NCBI GenBank assembly: GCA_006247105.1 | Contig: CM016926.1 | Coordinates: 992,001-1,056,000, forward strand | Reading direction: 5' to 3' | DNA: 64,000 bases | Source of the DNA: Giardia muris | Taxonomy: Eukaryota > Fornicata > Diplomonadida > Hexamitidae | In this document: in pieces, positions 27,716 to 36,972 of the stretch | Layout of the letters: each line of letters opens with the position of its first letter | Position numbering within the stretch: the first letter of the stretch is position 1 | The notes under the pieces: generated by a model | Seen by the model: the letters and a program-made list of their open reading frames with translations, nothing else | Database searches by the model: none | Told to the model about the DNA's origin: nothing | Translations under genes and position numbers: made by a program

Positions 27716-30034
27716 TTCCATACACAAGAGGAACCGCCGCCAGAGGTGCTGACTAGCCCTCAGGCGCGCGAGAACCCGCCCATCCTCCTCATTCCCGGCG
27801 TCTGCGGCTCCCTTCTCGAGGTTGATAATGGGGAGGTCGCTTGGTTCAATGAAACTCTCACCCCATATCCGCAGGTCGCTCAGAAGCTGATGCAATACCT
27901 CTACGGCGAGAGAGACCCGGCCACCGGCGAGTTCCGCTCCTATGTCGAGAAGCATGGCTATGCGAAGGTTCACGTCGTTGAAGGACTAGATGGTTGCAGT
28001 CAATTGCTTCGAAACCGCCTTCTAAGGCTTCCCACCCTCAAGCGGAAGAGGATCGGGGTCTACTTCCAGACCCTAGTCGAGTACTTAGGGGCGGAGTATG
28101 GGTATATTCCAGGGAAGGACATATTCGCCTTCTCCTATGACTGGCGTCAGCCACTTCATGCGGCATCGCTTCAGACGGGGCTACGTGCGACTCTTGACCG
28201 CATCTATGAGGTGACTGGGAAAAAGTGCATCGTTTTGGGCCATTCGATGGGTGGGCTATTGGTCACCACCTACATGCGCCTTAATCCCGACTGGTCGCGC
28301 CGTATCGCCAAGTTCCTCAGCATGGGGGTACCGTATGCCGGGAGTGGCGCTTGTGGCCTCATTTCAACCCCACATGGTTATAACTTACGTCTACCTTTCC
28401 GTCCCTGTGTGGCACGAGGACTGCAAGCTCCTGGTGGCTCAACAGCATACCTGAACCTCCCTAGCACTGACGTTAGGTTCCATAGTTGTGTTTTTCTTCG
28501 ATTAGCGGTGCCAACGGGGCAATTATCAATCGAGAACTACTCACACGTGCGATCAGGGGCACCTAGTAGGCCGGCACAAGTGCTCAAGCTCGACCGAACT
28601 CGGTATCGGGATAAGGTGCCGGAGATGGCGGCATTGATGCTGATGGAGGTTGAGGATAATCCCAGGAAGCTAACGGTTGACTTTGAGGCTGGAATTACCC
28701 TATTGGCACATTATTGCGACCCGAATTTCGTCATATCACCGAAGGTTAATTATCGTCGCGATGTCAAACCGAACATTGAGGCGGAATTATCATCAAGGAG
28801 GAGTCCCTATGCGCAAGACTTGACAGGAAGACCATGGCATTGGGTCATTTATGACCCTGGGATGGATATGTACCCGGAAAGCACATCTCAAGGGATGACT
28901 GATGGGATAGAAGAGGACGTGGTCGATATTGACTTTGGAACCGTTTTGAAAGAGACAGAAGTTCACGAGTTAAGAGACTTGACATATCGAGCCACTCTAC
29001 ATGATCAAAAGGCATCCTTACGTAGAATAATATTGCGGCAGTGCCTTTCCGAGGTGACGGAGGACCTAACTCTTCAGTGTACAACGATCCAAGACACCGT
29101 GAGCGTACTTCAAACTCCAGTGGTCTCGGAACCGCACTCACGTACCTCCTCACACACTAGTCTTCATATTGAGCCGGTGGTACATGCGACCCTTGATAAT
29201 CCAACCTTGGTGGATGGTAAGAATATGGAGCAAATCCTGTCTGCTTCTAACGAGGAGATCAGCGATGCAGACACCATCGATATGGATTTGGAGATGGATG
29301 TCGAGGTTTATTTACAAAGCATTAATAAGGCGTTTGGAAACTATTTCCAAACAACCACACGCCCGCCGCGAGCGAGCTTCCAGAAGATGGTCTTGATCAC
29401 CCGAGATATGATTAACCAGTATAAGAACAACTTCAAGTATGCACCAGTTGACGGCAATCCGTCAAAGGGGGTGGCCAAGGGTAGTACCTCGGGGCGACAT
29501 CTGTATACCCCCATGTCCACCCCAAACCTCGAGGCCATGCATACGGACGATATCCATAGTGCGTACACTAGGATATGCCAGTCCCTCTTCTATGAAACCC
29601 ATCCTTTACCCTTCTTGGACCTCGTCAAAAACAGCGTCGCAGATGGTACCCTGGACTCTCTTCTCTATCGGCCATGCATAGAGTATTGGGATGAAGCGCG
29701 CGAGATCATCAAGAAGCCAATCCTCTTCCCAGACGACCCCTCACAGTTCCGCTTCATGAGCATTAACGGCTCCAACCTTAGTACGGCCATTCATGTCTAT
29801 TACGAAGAAGTCTTCTCTACCCCTTTGGAATTGGGCTTTACACACCCCAAGTTCATCTATGGGAATGGAGACGGGACGGTCCCTCTCGCCTCAAGCATAT
29901 CCGACCCAATCCCTCAGGCCTACGTTGACGATAGAATCGCATACCCCGAAATGGGTCACTTCGAGATGCTTCAATCCCCCGCCATCTTCGAAATAATGAC
30001 CTCATTCATGGGGCTACAACGCCTACCTAAGTGA
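27704..30034 (+). CDS. LCAT/PDAT-family acyltransferase, 776 aa
   Basis: A lecithin:cholesterol / phospholipid:diacylglycerol acyltransferase-type alpha/beta hydrolase. Seen are the oxyanion segment PPILLIPGVCGSLLEV, the nucleophile elbow GHSMGG (Ser181), the late acid in YGNGDGTVP (Asp723) and the His in EMGHFEML (His752). All three catalytic residues are present. The spacing from Ser to Asp (~540 residues) is far larger than in yeast PDAT. The extra sequence, around 470-640, is Asp/Glu/Thr-rich and probably an insert. No clear N-terminal membrane anchor is seen. It probably transfers or hydrolyses phospholipid acyl chains. It starts 3 bp from the divergent LRR gene. Confidence 0.85.
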   Translation: MASEFHTQEEPPPEVLTSPQARENPPILLIPGVCGSLLEVDNGEVAWFNETLTPYPQVAQKLMQYLYGERDPATGEFRSYVEKHGYAKVHVVEGLDGCSQLLRNRLLRLPTLKRKRIGVYFQTLVEYLGAEYGYIPGKDIFAFSYDWRQPLHAASLQTGLRATLDRIYEVTGKKCIVLGHSMGGLLVTTYMRLNPDWSRRIAKFLSMGVPYAGSGACGLISTPHGYNLRLPFRPCVARGLQAPGGSTAYLNLPSTDVRFHSCVFLRLAVPTGQLSIENYSHVRSGAPSRPAQVLKLDRTRYRDKVPEMAALMLMEVEDNPRKLTVDFEAGITLLAHYCDPNFVISPKVNYRRDVKPNIEAELSSRRSPYAQDLTGRPWHWVIYDPGMDMYPESTSQGMTDGIEEDVVDIDFGTVLKETEVHELRDLTYRATLHDQKASLRRIILRQCLSEVTEDLTLQCTTIQDTVSVLQTPVVSEPHSRTSSHTSLHIEPVVHATLDNPTLVDGKNMEQILSASNEEISDADTIDMDLEMDVEVYLQSINKAFGNYFQTTTRPPRASFQKMVLITRDMINQYKNNFKYAPVDGNPSKGVAKGSTSGRHLYTPMSTPNLEAMHTDDIHSAYTRICQSLFYETHPLPFLDLVKNSVADGTLDSLLYRPCIEYWDEAREIIKKPILFPDDPSQFRFMSINGSNLSTAIHVYYEEVFSTPLELGFTHPKFIYGNGDGTVPLASSISDPIPQAYVDDRIAYPEMGHFEMLQSPAIFEIMTSFMGLQRLPK

Positions 30035-31220
30035 AGATAGGGAATGCCTGCTCAATCGCCTTACGACAGAGGGGACACTCTCGATTTCGTAGACTCTTAT
30101 CGCAAGACTCGCAGGTGCAAAGGTGGCCACAAGGAACAAAGACGATCGAGGCTAGCTTCTCAAGGCATATACAACAGACGGGACGTGCATTCCCATCCTC
30201 CTTCGTCCGTTCTTGTAAGAGTTCTATCTCCTGATCACGTTCAACCAGGATCCGTTCTAGAAGCTCACAACGTGCTTGATCCTCCTGTACACGACTGCGA
30301 ACGTATGCTGGAAGCCCTTCAACAGATGACTTCGTCTCATAATGCATCGGACCAATAAGAACCGGAACCTTGTGACAAATGCGTACCGCCTTCGTCTGTA
30401 TGATCAGGACCAGGATGTAATCGATACTGATATACCGCAAAAGAATGCTCGCACTCTTCTTCTGGTGAGCTATCGGACTCATTGAGCTCAATGAATAGGG
30501 TAATTCAAGATCTCGGATCTCGAGCCTTGCAGTCCCATGCTGACTTAAGCCACGTGTAATTGGCTCTCTAATTAAGCTTATGGATAAGACCGTCTTCTTA
30601 GTAGACTTGGTCGTCGTTCCCTTGCTACGTAGAACCACTTTTTGTTGAAGTTCAAGGGTTACATCTCTGACTGGTGCACGCGCTAGGTTCTCAACGCGCC
30701 ATACCGCAAGGATAGCGTCAGACTTGTCAAAACATGAGTGCACTGGGTTGAGGTACGCACGAATGCTTCTGGAGATAAGTGAGTCGACAAAGGGTGCAAG
30801 TATAAGCTGAGTTGGCAGGATTGCGATTTCCTTCGTCCATCGTTGCAAGGGCGTCCCAGTGATTTCGACCTGCGCTTCGATAGAGGCAAGACAATGGTTC
30901 TCGTCGTCAATGTTGACAGTTGGTGAAGCAGTTCGAGGGATACTGAATTGGAATTCGAAGCGAGTGAAGCCAGGCTTCCAGGACGTAGGAGCTAAAGAGA
31001 CGGCACCATCCCTTGCTAAGATATCGGTTGCCAAGAAGTGCAGGTGGCGGCTTGATTGAGGAAATAGCCCTACGACTCGGACTCGAGTCTGTTCAACCTG
31101 GGAAAAGGTCACGACGGCCTTCTGGATGGTCAGGGGCTGGGTCAGGCGGACTTGCAGAGCCCCGGTGATCAAGTCTCCCGGGTAATAAGTATCACGGTTG
31201 GTACTTAGAACGACCTCCAT
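30027..31220 (-). CDS. arrestin-like domain plus C-terminal RING finger protein, 397 aa
   Basis: Residues 1-~290 form an arrestin-like beta sandwich: an opening TYYPGDLITGALQVRL, TRFEFQFSIPRT, and repeated strand pairs typical of alpha-arrestins. A short coiled coil (~325-345) leads to a RING finger with ligands C349, C352, C364, H366, C370, C373, C382 and C385. Alpha-arrestins usually recruit a separate ubiquitin ligase to membrane cargo, whereas here adaptor and ligase module are on one chain. The ATG at 31220 is 13 bp from the divergent ITPK1-like gene. Its stop overlaps the end of the acyltransferase gene by 8 bp on the other strand. Confidence 0.8.
   Translation of the reverse strand: MEVVLSTNRDTYYPGDLITGALQVRLTQPLTIQKAVVTFSQVEQTRVRVVGLFPQSSRHLHFLATDILARDGAVSLAPTSWKPGFTRFEFQFSIPRTASPTVNIDDENHCLASIEAQVEITGTPLQRWTKEIAILPTQLILAPFVDSLISRSIRAYLNPVHSCFDKSDAILAVWRVENLARAPVRDVTLELQQKVVLRSKGTTTKSTKKTVLSISLIREPITRGLSQHGTARLEIRDLELPYSLSSMSPIAHQKKSASILLRYISIDYILVLIIQTKAVRICHKVPVLIGPMHYETKSSVEGLPAYVRSRVQEDQARCELLERILVERDQEIELLQERTKEDGNARPVCCICLEKLASIVFVPCGHLCTCESCDKSLRNRECPLCRKAIEQAFPIFT
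30030..30035 (+). terminator. poly(A) signal AGTGAA overlapping the acyltransferase stop
   Basis: The TGA at 30032-30034 is inside AGTGAA. The same bases are the 3' end of the convergent RING protein gene. Confidence 0.65.
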
Positions 31221-31233
31221 TTGTAGTGACAAA
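31221..31233. promoter_or_regulatory. 13-bp bidirectional start region
   Basis: TTGTAGTGACAAA is the whole gap between divergent ATGs of the arrestin/RING and ITPK1-like genes. Confidence 0.4.
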
Positions 31234-32220
31234 ATGCCAGTTATCGTAGTCGTACAGGTGAAGAAGATGGCCAAGCCTCCGATGCGAGCCTTCGTGGCCG
31301 AGCTAGAGCAGGTTTCCGGGCATTCCGTGGAATATATCCCTCTGGATACGGTACCGGGTCACACCGTTGGACCAAGCACTTTTCTCATTCATAAACCGGA
31401 ATCCCTACTCAGTAACGGTAATGTTGCACAGCTAGAAGCCTACTTGGCCTTTGAGAGGCAATGTGACCACGTTCTGGATTCTCTATATGCCATAGGTTGC
31501 ATACATCTTCGCCATGATCTTCATTGTATTCTTTCTCAGAATCCTCGGATCATTCTCCCACCAAGCCTCTTACTCGTGGGAAATGTTGAACCCCTACGAC
31601 AATGGATTCGAGACTCGAACAGTCCGTTGCTCATTAAGTCCAATGATAGTAATACTCATCGAATGCACATCTTCGCTAACGGGGACGTCCTCCTGTCAGT
31701 TCTGGAAAACTTTTTCTGCCCAGCATTCCCCGATATTCGCAGTCCAGAGGTCAAACCACTTGTCTATCAGCTTCTGAAAGATGACGTTCGTTTCCTCCCG
31801 CTTTTGAATACAACTTACGTGGTCGAGAAATATATCATCCACAACTGCGTCCTCAAGTTATATACCTTCCGAGGGGAAATCCTTTACTACGAATTCCGCG
31901 ATAGTCTCCCAATACCCAGTGTCCCATACCAGGTCATTGATAGCCAAGTCGACAACTCCATCCAAAGGACCATAGACGGCACCCTGACAGATGCGCAAAG
32001 AATACACGCTGCAGAGCTAGCAGAGGCTATCTATACCCTGACTCATATCTCCATCATAGGGATCGATATTTTGCTGGCCGCAGACGCGATGTACGTGATC
32101 GACGTCAATTATTTCTCCGGACCCAAGCCAGGCCGGCATAGGATATTAGCAGAAGCCATACATAGCACGTTCATCGCCGTTGGTGATATTGGAGTACATG
32201 ATGGATTGTCTCCGTCTTGA
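31234..32220 (+). CDS. inositol-tetrakisphosphate 1-kinase-like (ITPK1, ATP-grasp), 328 aa
   Basis: Length and order of motifs fit ITPK1: a middle PPSLLLVGN segment followed by LLIKSNDSNTHRMHI (ATP-binding lysine region), then VVEKYIIHNCVLKLYTFRGE (the NHNAVLYKVFVVG-like strand), and the metal-binding end GIDILLAADAMYVIDVNYFSG (the usual DINYFPGY). The family phosphorylates inositol tris- or tetrakisphosphates on the way to InsP6. Some key loops are shortened, so activity should be taken as probable, not proven. The ATG has CAAAATG leader. The last 50 bases overlap, antisense, the coding end of the 1587-residue PX gene. Confidence 0.8.
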   Translation: MPVIVVVQVKKMAKPPMRAFVAELEQVSGHSVEYIPLDTVPGHTVGPSTFLIHKPESLLSNGNVAQLEAYLAFERQCDHVLDSLYAIGCIHLRHDLHCILSQNPRIILPPSLLLVGNVEPLRQWIRDSNSPLLIKSNDSNTHRMHIFANGDVLLSVLENFFCPAFPDIRSPEVKPLVYQLLKDDVRFLPLLNTTYVVEKYIIHNCVLKLYTFRGEILYYEFRDSLPIPSVPYQVIDSQVDNSIQRTIDGTLTDAQRIHAAELAEAIYTLTHISIIGIDILLAADAMYVIDVNYFSGPKPGRHRILAEAIHSTFIAVGDIGVHDGLSPS

Positions 32221-35200
32221 GAAACGCGATGTACTCCTTACTTGTCCGAATGGCAGTGATATCGTTCAGACTGGTGAGATAACGTTCTAAGGCCTGTTTT
32301 CTTGCCTCGACTTGAGCGTCAGTTGGACGCCCATGGACTTTGTCCGTCGGGAACGGAGCCAAGGAGAACGCAGAGAACCTAGCGGCCATGAGCCCACTTA
32401 GTTCCTTCAGCTCCGAGTAGCGCTTGCTAACCTCGAAGACTCCATGCTCCGTGCTGACGAGGAAGGTGTACAGGACGTATGGGGAGCGCTTCCCCTCGAT
32501 GCACCACGTCGTGCTAAGCGCCTGGACGATGAAGCGCGTCGGATGTGCGTGTGCAGGGTTACTACCTATTTTGACACAAGAGTTGACGGTCCCCTCGAAG
32601 ACATGGCTGGCAGGGACCTCGCGGTAGCTGTTGTACGTTGCATCGACCTTATCGGATGTGTACCTTCGGATTCGTGCGATATATCGACGCTCACGCTCAT
32701 CCTCAGGGCTCTCCGGAATCATGGCCTTCGACGCCGAATCATAGGCATGGGTAAGGCGTTCAGCAATCTGTTGAGCCGCACCATACTCCTCCTCGTGACG
32801 ACGCCACCGATCCACAATGCTTCGTGTATGGCGTTCAAGGGGCTTAATCGGACTGACGTCGACAAGTGCCATATCTGCTGCCCGTCGCATGTTCTCATGT
32901 TCCTCCTCGATAATACGCCGCCGCTGGGCATGGGATTGCAGCTCTGCATCGGGGATGGGCGCATGAACTGGAGCCATCGTTTTGCTTGAACGCGCTTCAT
33001 TATCTGCGTGAATTCGCGCGCGCTCATTCGCGTAGGTAAGGCGTCGGGCTTCCTGCTCAGCAATACGCGCGGCATACTCCTTCCGCAAAGAGACGAGGAG
33101 CGGGTGCTCGCTGAGATCCGAGGTCGTCTTCATCGAGGCGGAAACGGTCGTTAGGCTATTAGGCATGGATGGATCATATCTGGAACGCGCCCCTCCACTC
33201 GCCAGAAGGCGCTGAAGTTTCGCCTCGCGGCGTGTGATCTTGTCCTGAAGTATGTGCATCTCCACATCGAGCGCCTGCATCCGTTTCGCAAACTCCGTAT
33301 TTAGAGTTTTGAGCTCAGACTTCTTCCGTGCGGCGACTAGGCGCGCCTCCCGCACGTTCTTCTCCCGCGTCTCTCGGCGAACTGTTTTCTCGACGTTCGT
33401 GACCTTCTTCTTGAGGTCCTCGATCTGAGCTCGAAGCCTCTCTATCTCTGGATCCTCAGCGGTATCCTTCGCGTTGGCCTTTCGCAATGCATCTTCGTGG
33501 ATCGCGCGCATTTGTTGGATCTGAGATTGAAGCTGGAGGCTAACAGCCTGAAGCTCTTCGACGGACTTCCCGCCAGGGGCGGCAGTGCGTGCGCGCATAG
33601 TGGCAAGCTCCGCCTCCAAACGCTGGATCTCAGGATCGTTGGTGGCCACTTGTGCATTGATGGTTTCCTGTGCCTTTCGTAAGCGATATGCTAGGTCTTC
33701 GCTTAGTCCCTGCTCTTGGGCGCCCAGCTCTTCAATTTGCGCCATCTCCGCTTCGAGACGTTCCTTTTCAAGAAGAAGCTTCTGCCTCTTCTCCTCAGAC
33801 GCTAGATATGCCGCCTCCTCAAGCTCACGACGACGACGCTCAAATTCGGCTAGTTCTTCTGCACGTCGGACCTTATCTAACTCTGCAGCCTTTTCGGCCG
33901 TCAATTCAATGTCAGCAGCAAGAGCTCTCTCCATATCTCTTCGGCGCTGAGCCTCCTCTTCGCGTAGGCGCTGGAGATCCTTCTCCTCCTGCTCGCGTTG
34001 GGCACGTGCGCGTTCCTCCTCCTCGGAGAGTCGTAGCTCCTGAGCAAGACGTTCTCTTTCCATTAGTTGCATGTGCTCCTCTTGAAGCCGTCGATAGTTC
34101 TCCTCATCGGCCATCTGTGCTGCACGAGCTCGATCTGCCTCCTCTTGGAGCAATGTACGGCAGCACTCCTCCTCATCAAGAGCACGCTTCCGTCGAAGCT
34201 CTTCATACGCCTGGAGGCGGAGTTTCTGCTCCTCGGCGACGTCAATTTGCTTCCAGATCTTCTCTGTCTCTACAGCTAGGGCGTCATCAGAAAGCTTCTT
34301 AAGATCTTGGACCAAATCTGTCCGTTTTGCATCGATCTGTTGGATTCGACTAGTAACTTCGTGCACACCGGCCTGCAACTCCTCGAGCTCTGCAGGGGTA
34401 AAGAGAGCAAGGGCCCCATCATAGTATTTGCCTTCAGGATTGGTAAGGGCCGTGATAATGCGTTGGTACTCATCTGAGGTCAGAGTCTCACTCGAGACGA
34501 GGTATTGAAGGCCAAACTCCTCCTGATCGTCATCTAAAAGGCCCACAAAGTAGTTCTCTGAGATGTCTGCATCGACGTTCTCGCCCTTCCGAATAATTCG
34601 GGCATCCTCAATCTTACGGGAGAGGATCCGGTTCTCCTCACGGAGGCGGTATATCTCAGCTCCAATCTCATCGAGGGCTGTGGTAGGCTGTGACAGGCCA
34701 TCAAGCAATTCCTGGTGCAGCTCCGAGCGTACGGGCATGGTGTACGTATTGGCCAGGACGGAGTCCAGAGCACGTATCTCCTCTTCGATGTCCTCCTGGG
34801 TGATCGGTGGCTCCTCCGGTAGCGGGGTAGGCTCACGAATCTCCTCCTTCAATGTCTGGGGCGATGGCACGTCCTCCTCTCTCTTTGCCGCATCGTCTCC
34901 TTCACTGATGGCAGAGGGAGCATGAAGTCCAGTGGATTGACCGATGGCATCTTCAGGGGCGAACACTGTGAAGTCAGGCGTCTCGGTCATCGCTATGTTG
35001 GCAAGGGCTGCGGGTGCGATTCCAACCTTCGCCGCCGTTGCATGTAATAGTGCATCGAGATCAAAGGCTGGGGCTGCGGATGGAGGCTCGTCAGCTTTTT
35101 CCTTGAGATCGACGGCTGAATCCCCTGCTAGAGATAGGGTTAGAGCTGTTTCTTCCATTTCTACGCGCTCTGTTGCCATAGTAGTAGCCTCGATATTGAC

Positions 35201-36934
35201 GATTGGCACTGGAATAGGTATGCTCATACCATCTGTTTCCGTGCCGAAACTGATCGGAGTGGGAATACGTCCAATCGAGTCTTCCAATGATTCATCGGCG
35301 TCCCGAACGTCTGGAACCGGTACTTCTTCATCGACGTTTTTGGACTCCTTCTCCTCGAAAATAATCACATCCGGGACGGGTTCAGACTCAACATGGTTCT
35401 CCATGATCTCGGGAGAAGCGGACTTGACATCTGCATCGGCATCGGGACTAGGCCCAAACCCAAACAGGTCAACAGGTGCAGAAAGAGTTGCGGCCGCAGA
35501 GATGGGAGCCGTCTCTGTCTCTTCCTCACCGAAGCCAAACATGATATCATCAGGACGTTCATCCACTGGGTCATGAGATGCTGGAGTCTGCGACGTCTTG
35601 GTGGGATCTTCCTTCTCCGAGGCGGACGGTATGACAGGCACAGAATCCATTGAAACTTGAACTTGTGGCTCTTCATTGGATGGGATTGGAACGGTGTCAG
35701 CGGTCGCAGGCTCGCTTACCGTGAAGTCGAAGATGCTCTCTGGTAGCTCGGTTCCCGGGTCTGCCGTTTGCTCGACGACCTCGGGAACCTTATCCTTATT
35801 CTTGGTCTCGTCAGCGTCTATCGTATCGGCGGATTCAGTCGCTAATTGGTCTTCCAAGTTCGTCTGTGCGGTAGGCCCAGTCGGCTCATCAAATCCAAAG
35901 AGAAGAGTTCCAGGATCATTGGCAATATCGGTGGCCAATGCAGTAGCAGTTGATGGGACGGCAAACATGCTTCCTTCAGAGTCTTCTCTAATGATATGCG
36001 CCTCAGAGACCGCATCGGTCACCTCGGGCTCTTCGGCAATTGGAATTGACGCAGGTAGCTCTGATTCTGGTGCTGGGTCATCAAAGCCGAATAGTGTTCC
36101 TGGATCGCTTGGGGCAATCTGTGACGTCATTTCCGGCTTAGATTGTTCCTGTTGTTCGGGTTCATCAAAGAAAGGGTCAGTGATGGTGCTTGGAGGGTAT
36201 TCAACTGGAACTGGATTGGGGTCAGTTACTGACACATCATCGAGACCGAAGAAGGCCTCAGGAGCAGTGGAAGCGGTCTCCTTCGGCTTCTCCTCTTTAG
36301 GCGCAGGAACCTCAGGTGGTGGCGGCTCAGATGTGAACTCGTCTCCGAACCCGAACAAAGAATCTGCTGGTGGGAGATCGGTCAATGTCAAGGTGGCAGG
36401 GGCAGATGCTTCCGTTATGGTATCGAATCCGAACATTTCCATTGCAGCAGTAGGAATCTCATCAGCCTCCTCGGCCTTTTCAGCCTCATCAGCCTTCTCA
36501 GCTTCCTGATAGTCCTTAGCCATCTCATTGTCTTTTGGCTTGTCAATCTCAATCTCCTGTGAGTGAGTCTCGGGGACGAACACATCCGACCGCTCTATTG
36601 CATCGTTGTGAGTGCCTGAATCGACTTCATGGGCTGGTTGCTCTTCGACAAGCTTATCGGTGTGTATGGAAGCAGGAGGCTCAACCATCGGAGGGTATGT
36701 GTCTGGAAGGTGTTGTGTATCAGGCTGTGTCTCTCCAGTCACTGCACCGTAGTACGGGTCCGAGGTGGTTGCCCCTTGACCATAGCCGTAGCCATCGAGA
36801 CTGTAGGGATTGTAGTCCATTGCGCCGTAGGGATAGTCCTGAGCGTTTTCCGCGGCTCCCGAATAGTCTCCATAGCCGGTATAGTCTCCATACCCGCCAT
36901 AGTCCCCATAGTTGTCATAAGCATAGCCATCCAT
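32171..36934 (-). CDS. very large PX-domain protein with repeated FGF[D/G] motifs, 1587 aa
   Basis: The N-terminal ~60 residues are repeats of Tyr/Gly/Asp (GDYGGYGDYTGYGDYSG). Residues ~140-510 hold at least seven short motifs in acidic disordered sequence: MFGFD, LFGFG, FFGLD, LFGFDDP, LFGFDEP, MFGFG and LFGFG. Residues ~930-1330 are a long charged coiled coil (EEERARAQREQEEKDLQRLR). The last ~130 residues are a PX domain (CVKIGSNPAH, YTFLVSTEHGVFEVSKRYSE, then a LAPFPTDKVHGR loop and helices). It looks like a tethering or coat scaffold with a phosphoinositide-reading end and a tail of repeated peptide ligands. The start has the TAAAATG leader. Confidence 0.85.
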   Translation of the reverse strand: MDGYAYDNYGDYGGYGDYTGYGDYSGAAENAQDYPYGAMDYNPYSLDGYGYGQGATTSDPYYGAVTGETQPDTQHLPDTYPPMVEPPASIHTDKLVEEQPAHEVDSGTHNDAIERSDVFVPETHSQEIEIDKPKDNEMAKDYQEAEKADEAEKAEEADEIPTAAMEMFGFDTITEASAPATLTLTDLPPADSLFGFGDEFTSEPPPPEVPAPKEEKPKETASTAPEAFFGLDDVSVTDPNPVPVEYPPSTITDPFFDEPEQQEQSKPEMTSQIAPSDPGTLFGFDDPAPESELPASIPIAEEPEVTDAVSEAHIIREDSEGSMFAVPSTATALATDIANDPGTLLFGFDEPTGPTAQTNLEDQLATESADTIDADETKNKDKVPEVVEQTADPGTELPESIFDFTVSEPATADTVPIPSNEEPQVQVSMDSVPVIPSASEKEDPTKTSQTPASHDPVDERPDDIMFGFGEEETETAPISAAATLSAPVDLFGFGPSPDADADVKSASPEIMENHVESEPVPDVIIFEEKESKNVDEEVPVPDVRDADESLEDSIGRIPTPISFGTETDGMSIPIPVPIVNIEATTMATERVEMEETALTLSLAGDSAVDLKEKADEPPSAAPAFDLDALLHATAAKVGIAPAALANIAMTETPDFTVFAPEDAIGQSTGLHAPSAISEGDDAAKREEDVPSPQTLKEEIREPTPLPEEPPITQEDIEEEIRALDSVLANTYTMPVRSELHQELLDGLSQPTTALDEIGAEIYRLREENRILSRKIEDARIIRKGENVDADISENYFVGLLDDDQEEFGLQYLVSSETLTSDEYQRIITALTNPEGKYYDGALALFTPAELEELQAGVHEVTSRIQQIDAKRTDLVQDLKKLSDDALAVETEKIWKQIDVAEEQKLRLQAYEELRRKRALDEEECCRTLLQEEADRARAAQMADEENYRRLQEEHMQLMERERLAQELRLSEEEERARAQREQEEKDLQRLREEEAQRRRDMERALAADIELTAEKAAELDKVRRAEELAEFERRRRELEEAAYLASEEKRQKLLLEKERLEAEMAQIEELGAQEQGLSEDLAYRLRKAQETINAQVATNDPEIQRLEAELATMRARTAAPGGKSVEELQAVSLQLQSQIQQMRAIHEDALRKANAKDTAEDPEIERLRAQIEDLKKKVTNVEKTVRRETREKNVREARLVAARKKSELKTLNTEFAKRMQALDVEMHILQDKITRREAKLQRLLASGGARSRYDPSMPNSLTTVSASMKTTSDLSEHPLLVSLRKEYAARIAEQEARRLTYANERARIHADNEARSSKTMAPVHAPIPDAELQSHAQRRRIIEEEHENMRRAADMALVDVSPIKPLERHTRSIVDRWRRHEEEYGAAQQIAERLTHAYDSASKAMIPESPEDERERRYIARIRRYTSDKVDATYNSYREVPASHVFEGTVNSCVKIGSNPAHAHPTRFIVQALSTTWCIEGKRSPYVLYTFLVSTEHGVFEVSKRYSELKELSGLMAARFSAFSLAPFPTDKVHGRPTDAQVEARKQALERYLTSLNDITAIRTSKEYIAFLKTETIHHVLQYHQRR

Positions 36935-36966
36935 TTTATTTTCGTCGCGCGTGAATTGTACCCAGG

Positions 36967-36972
36967 TTCACT
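36967..36972 (-). terminator. poly(A) signal AGTGAA overlapping the ankyrin/kinase stop
   Basis: The TGA at 36970-36968 is inside AGTGAA. The next ATG on the strand is 33 bases on. Confidence 0.65.

Noticed and set aside
33585..34302. Plus-strand frames opposite the coiled coil of the giant PX protein
   Set aside because: Glu/Arg/Gln-rich coiled coil produces open Ser/Leu/Arg-rich antisense frames; no leader or signal supports them.
34944..36509. Long plus-strand Ser/Gly-rich frames opposite the PX gene
   Set aside because: They mirror the Glu/Pro/Ala-rich disordered coding region of the minus gene; composition explains their openness.
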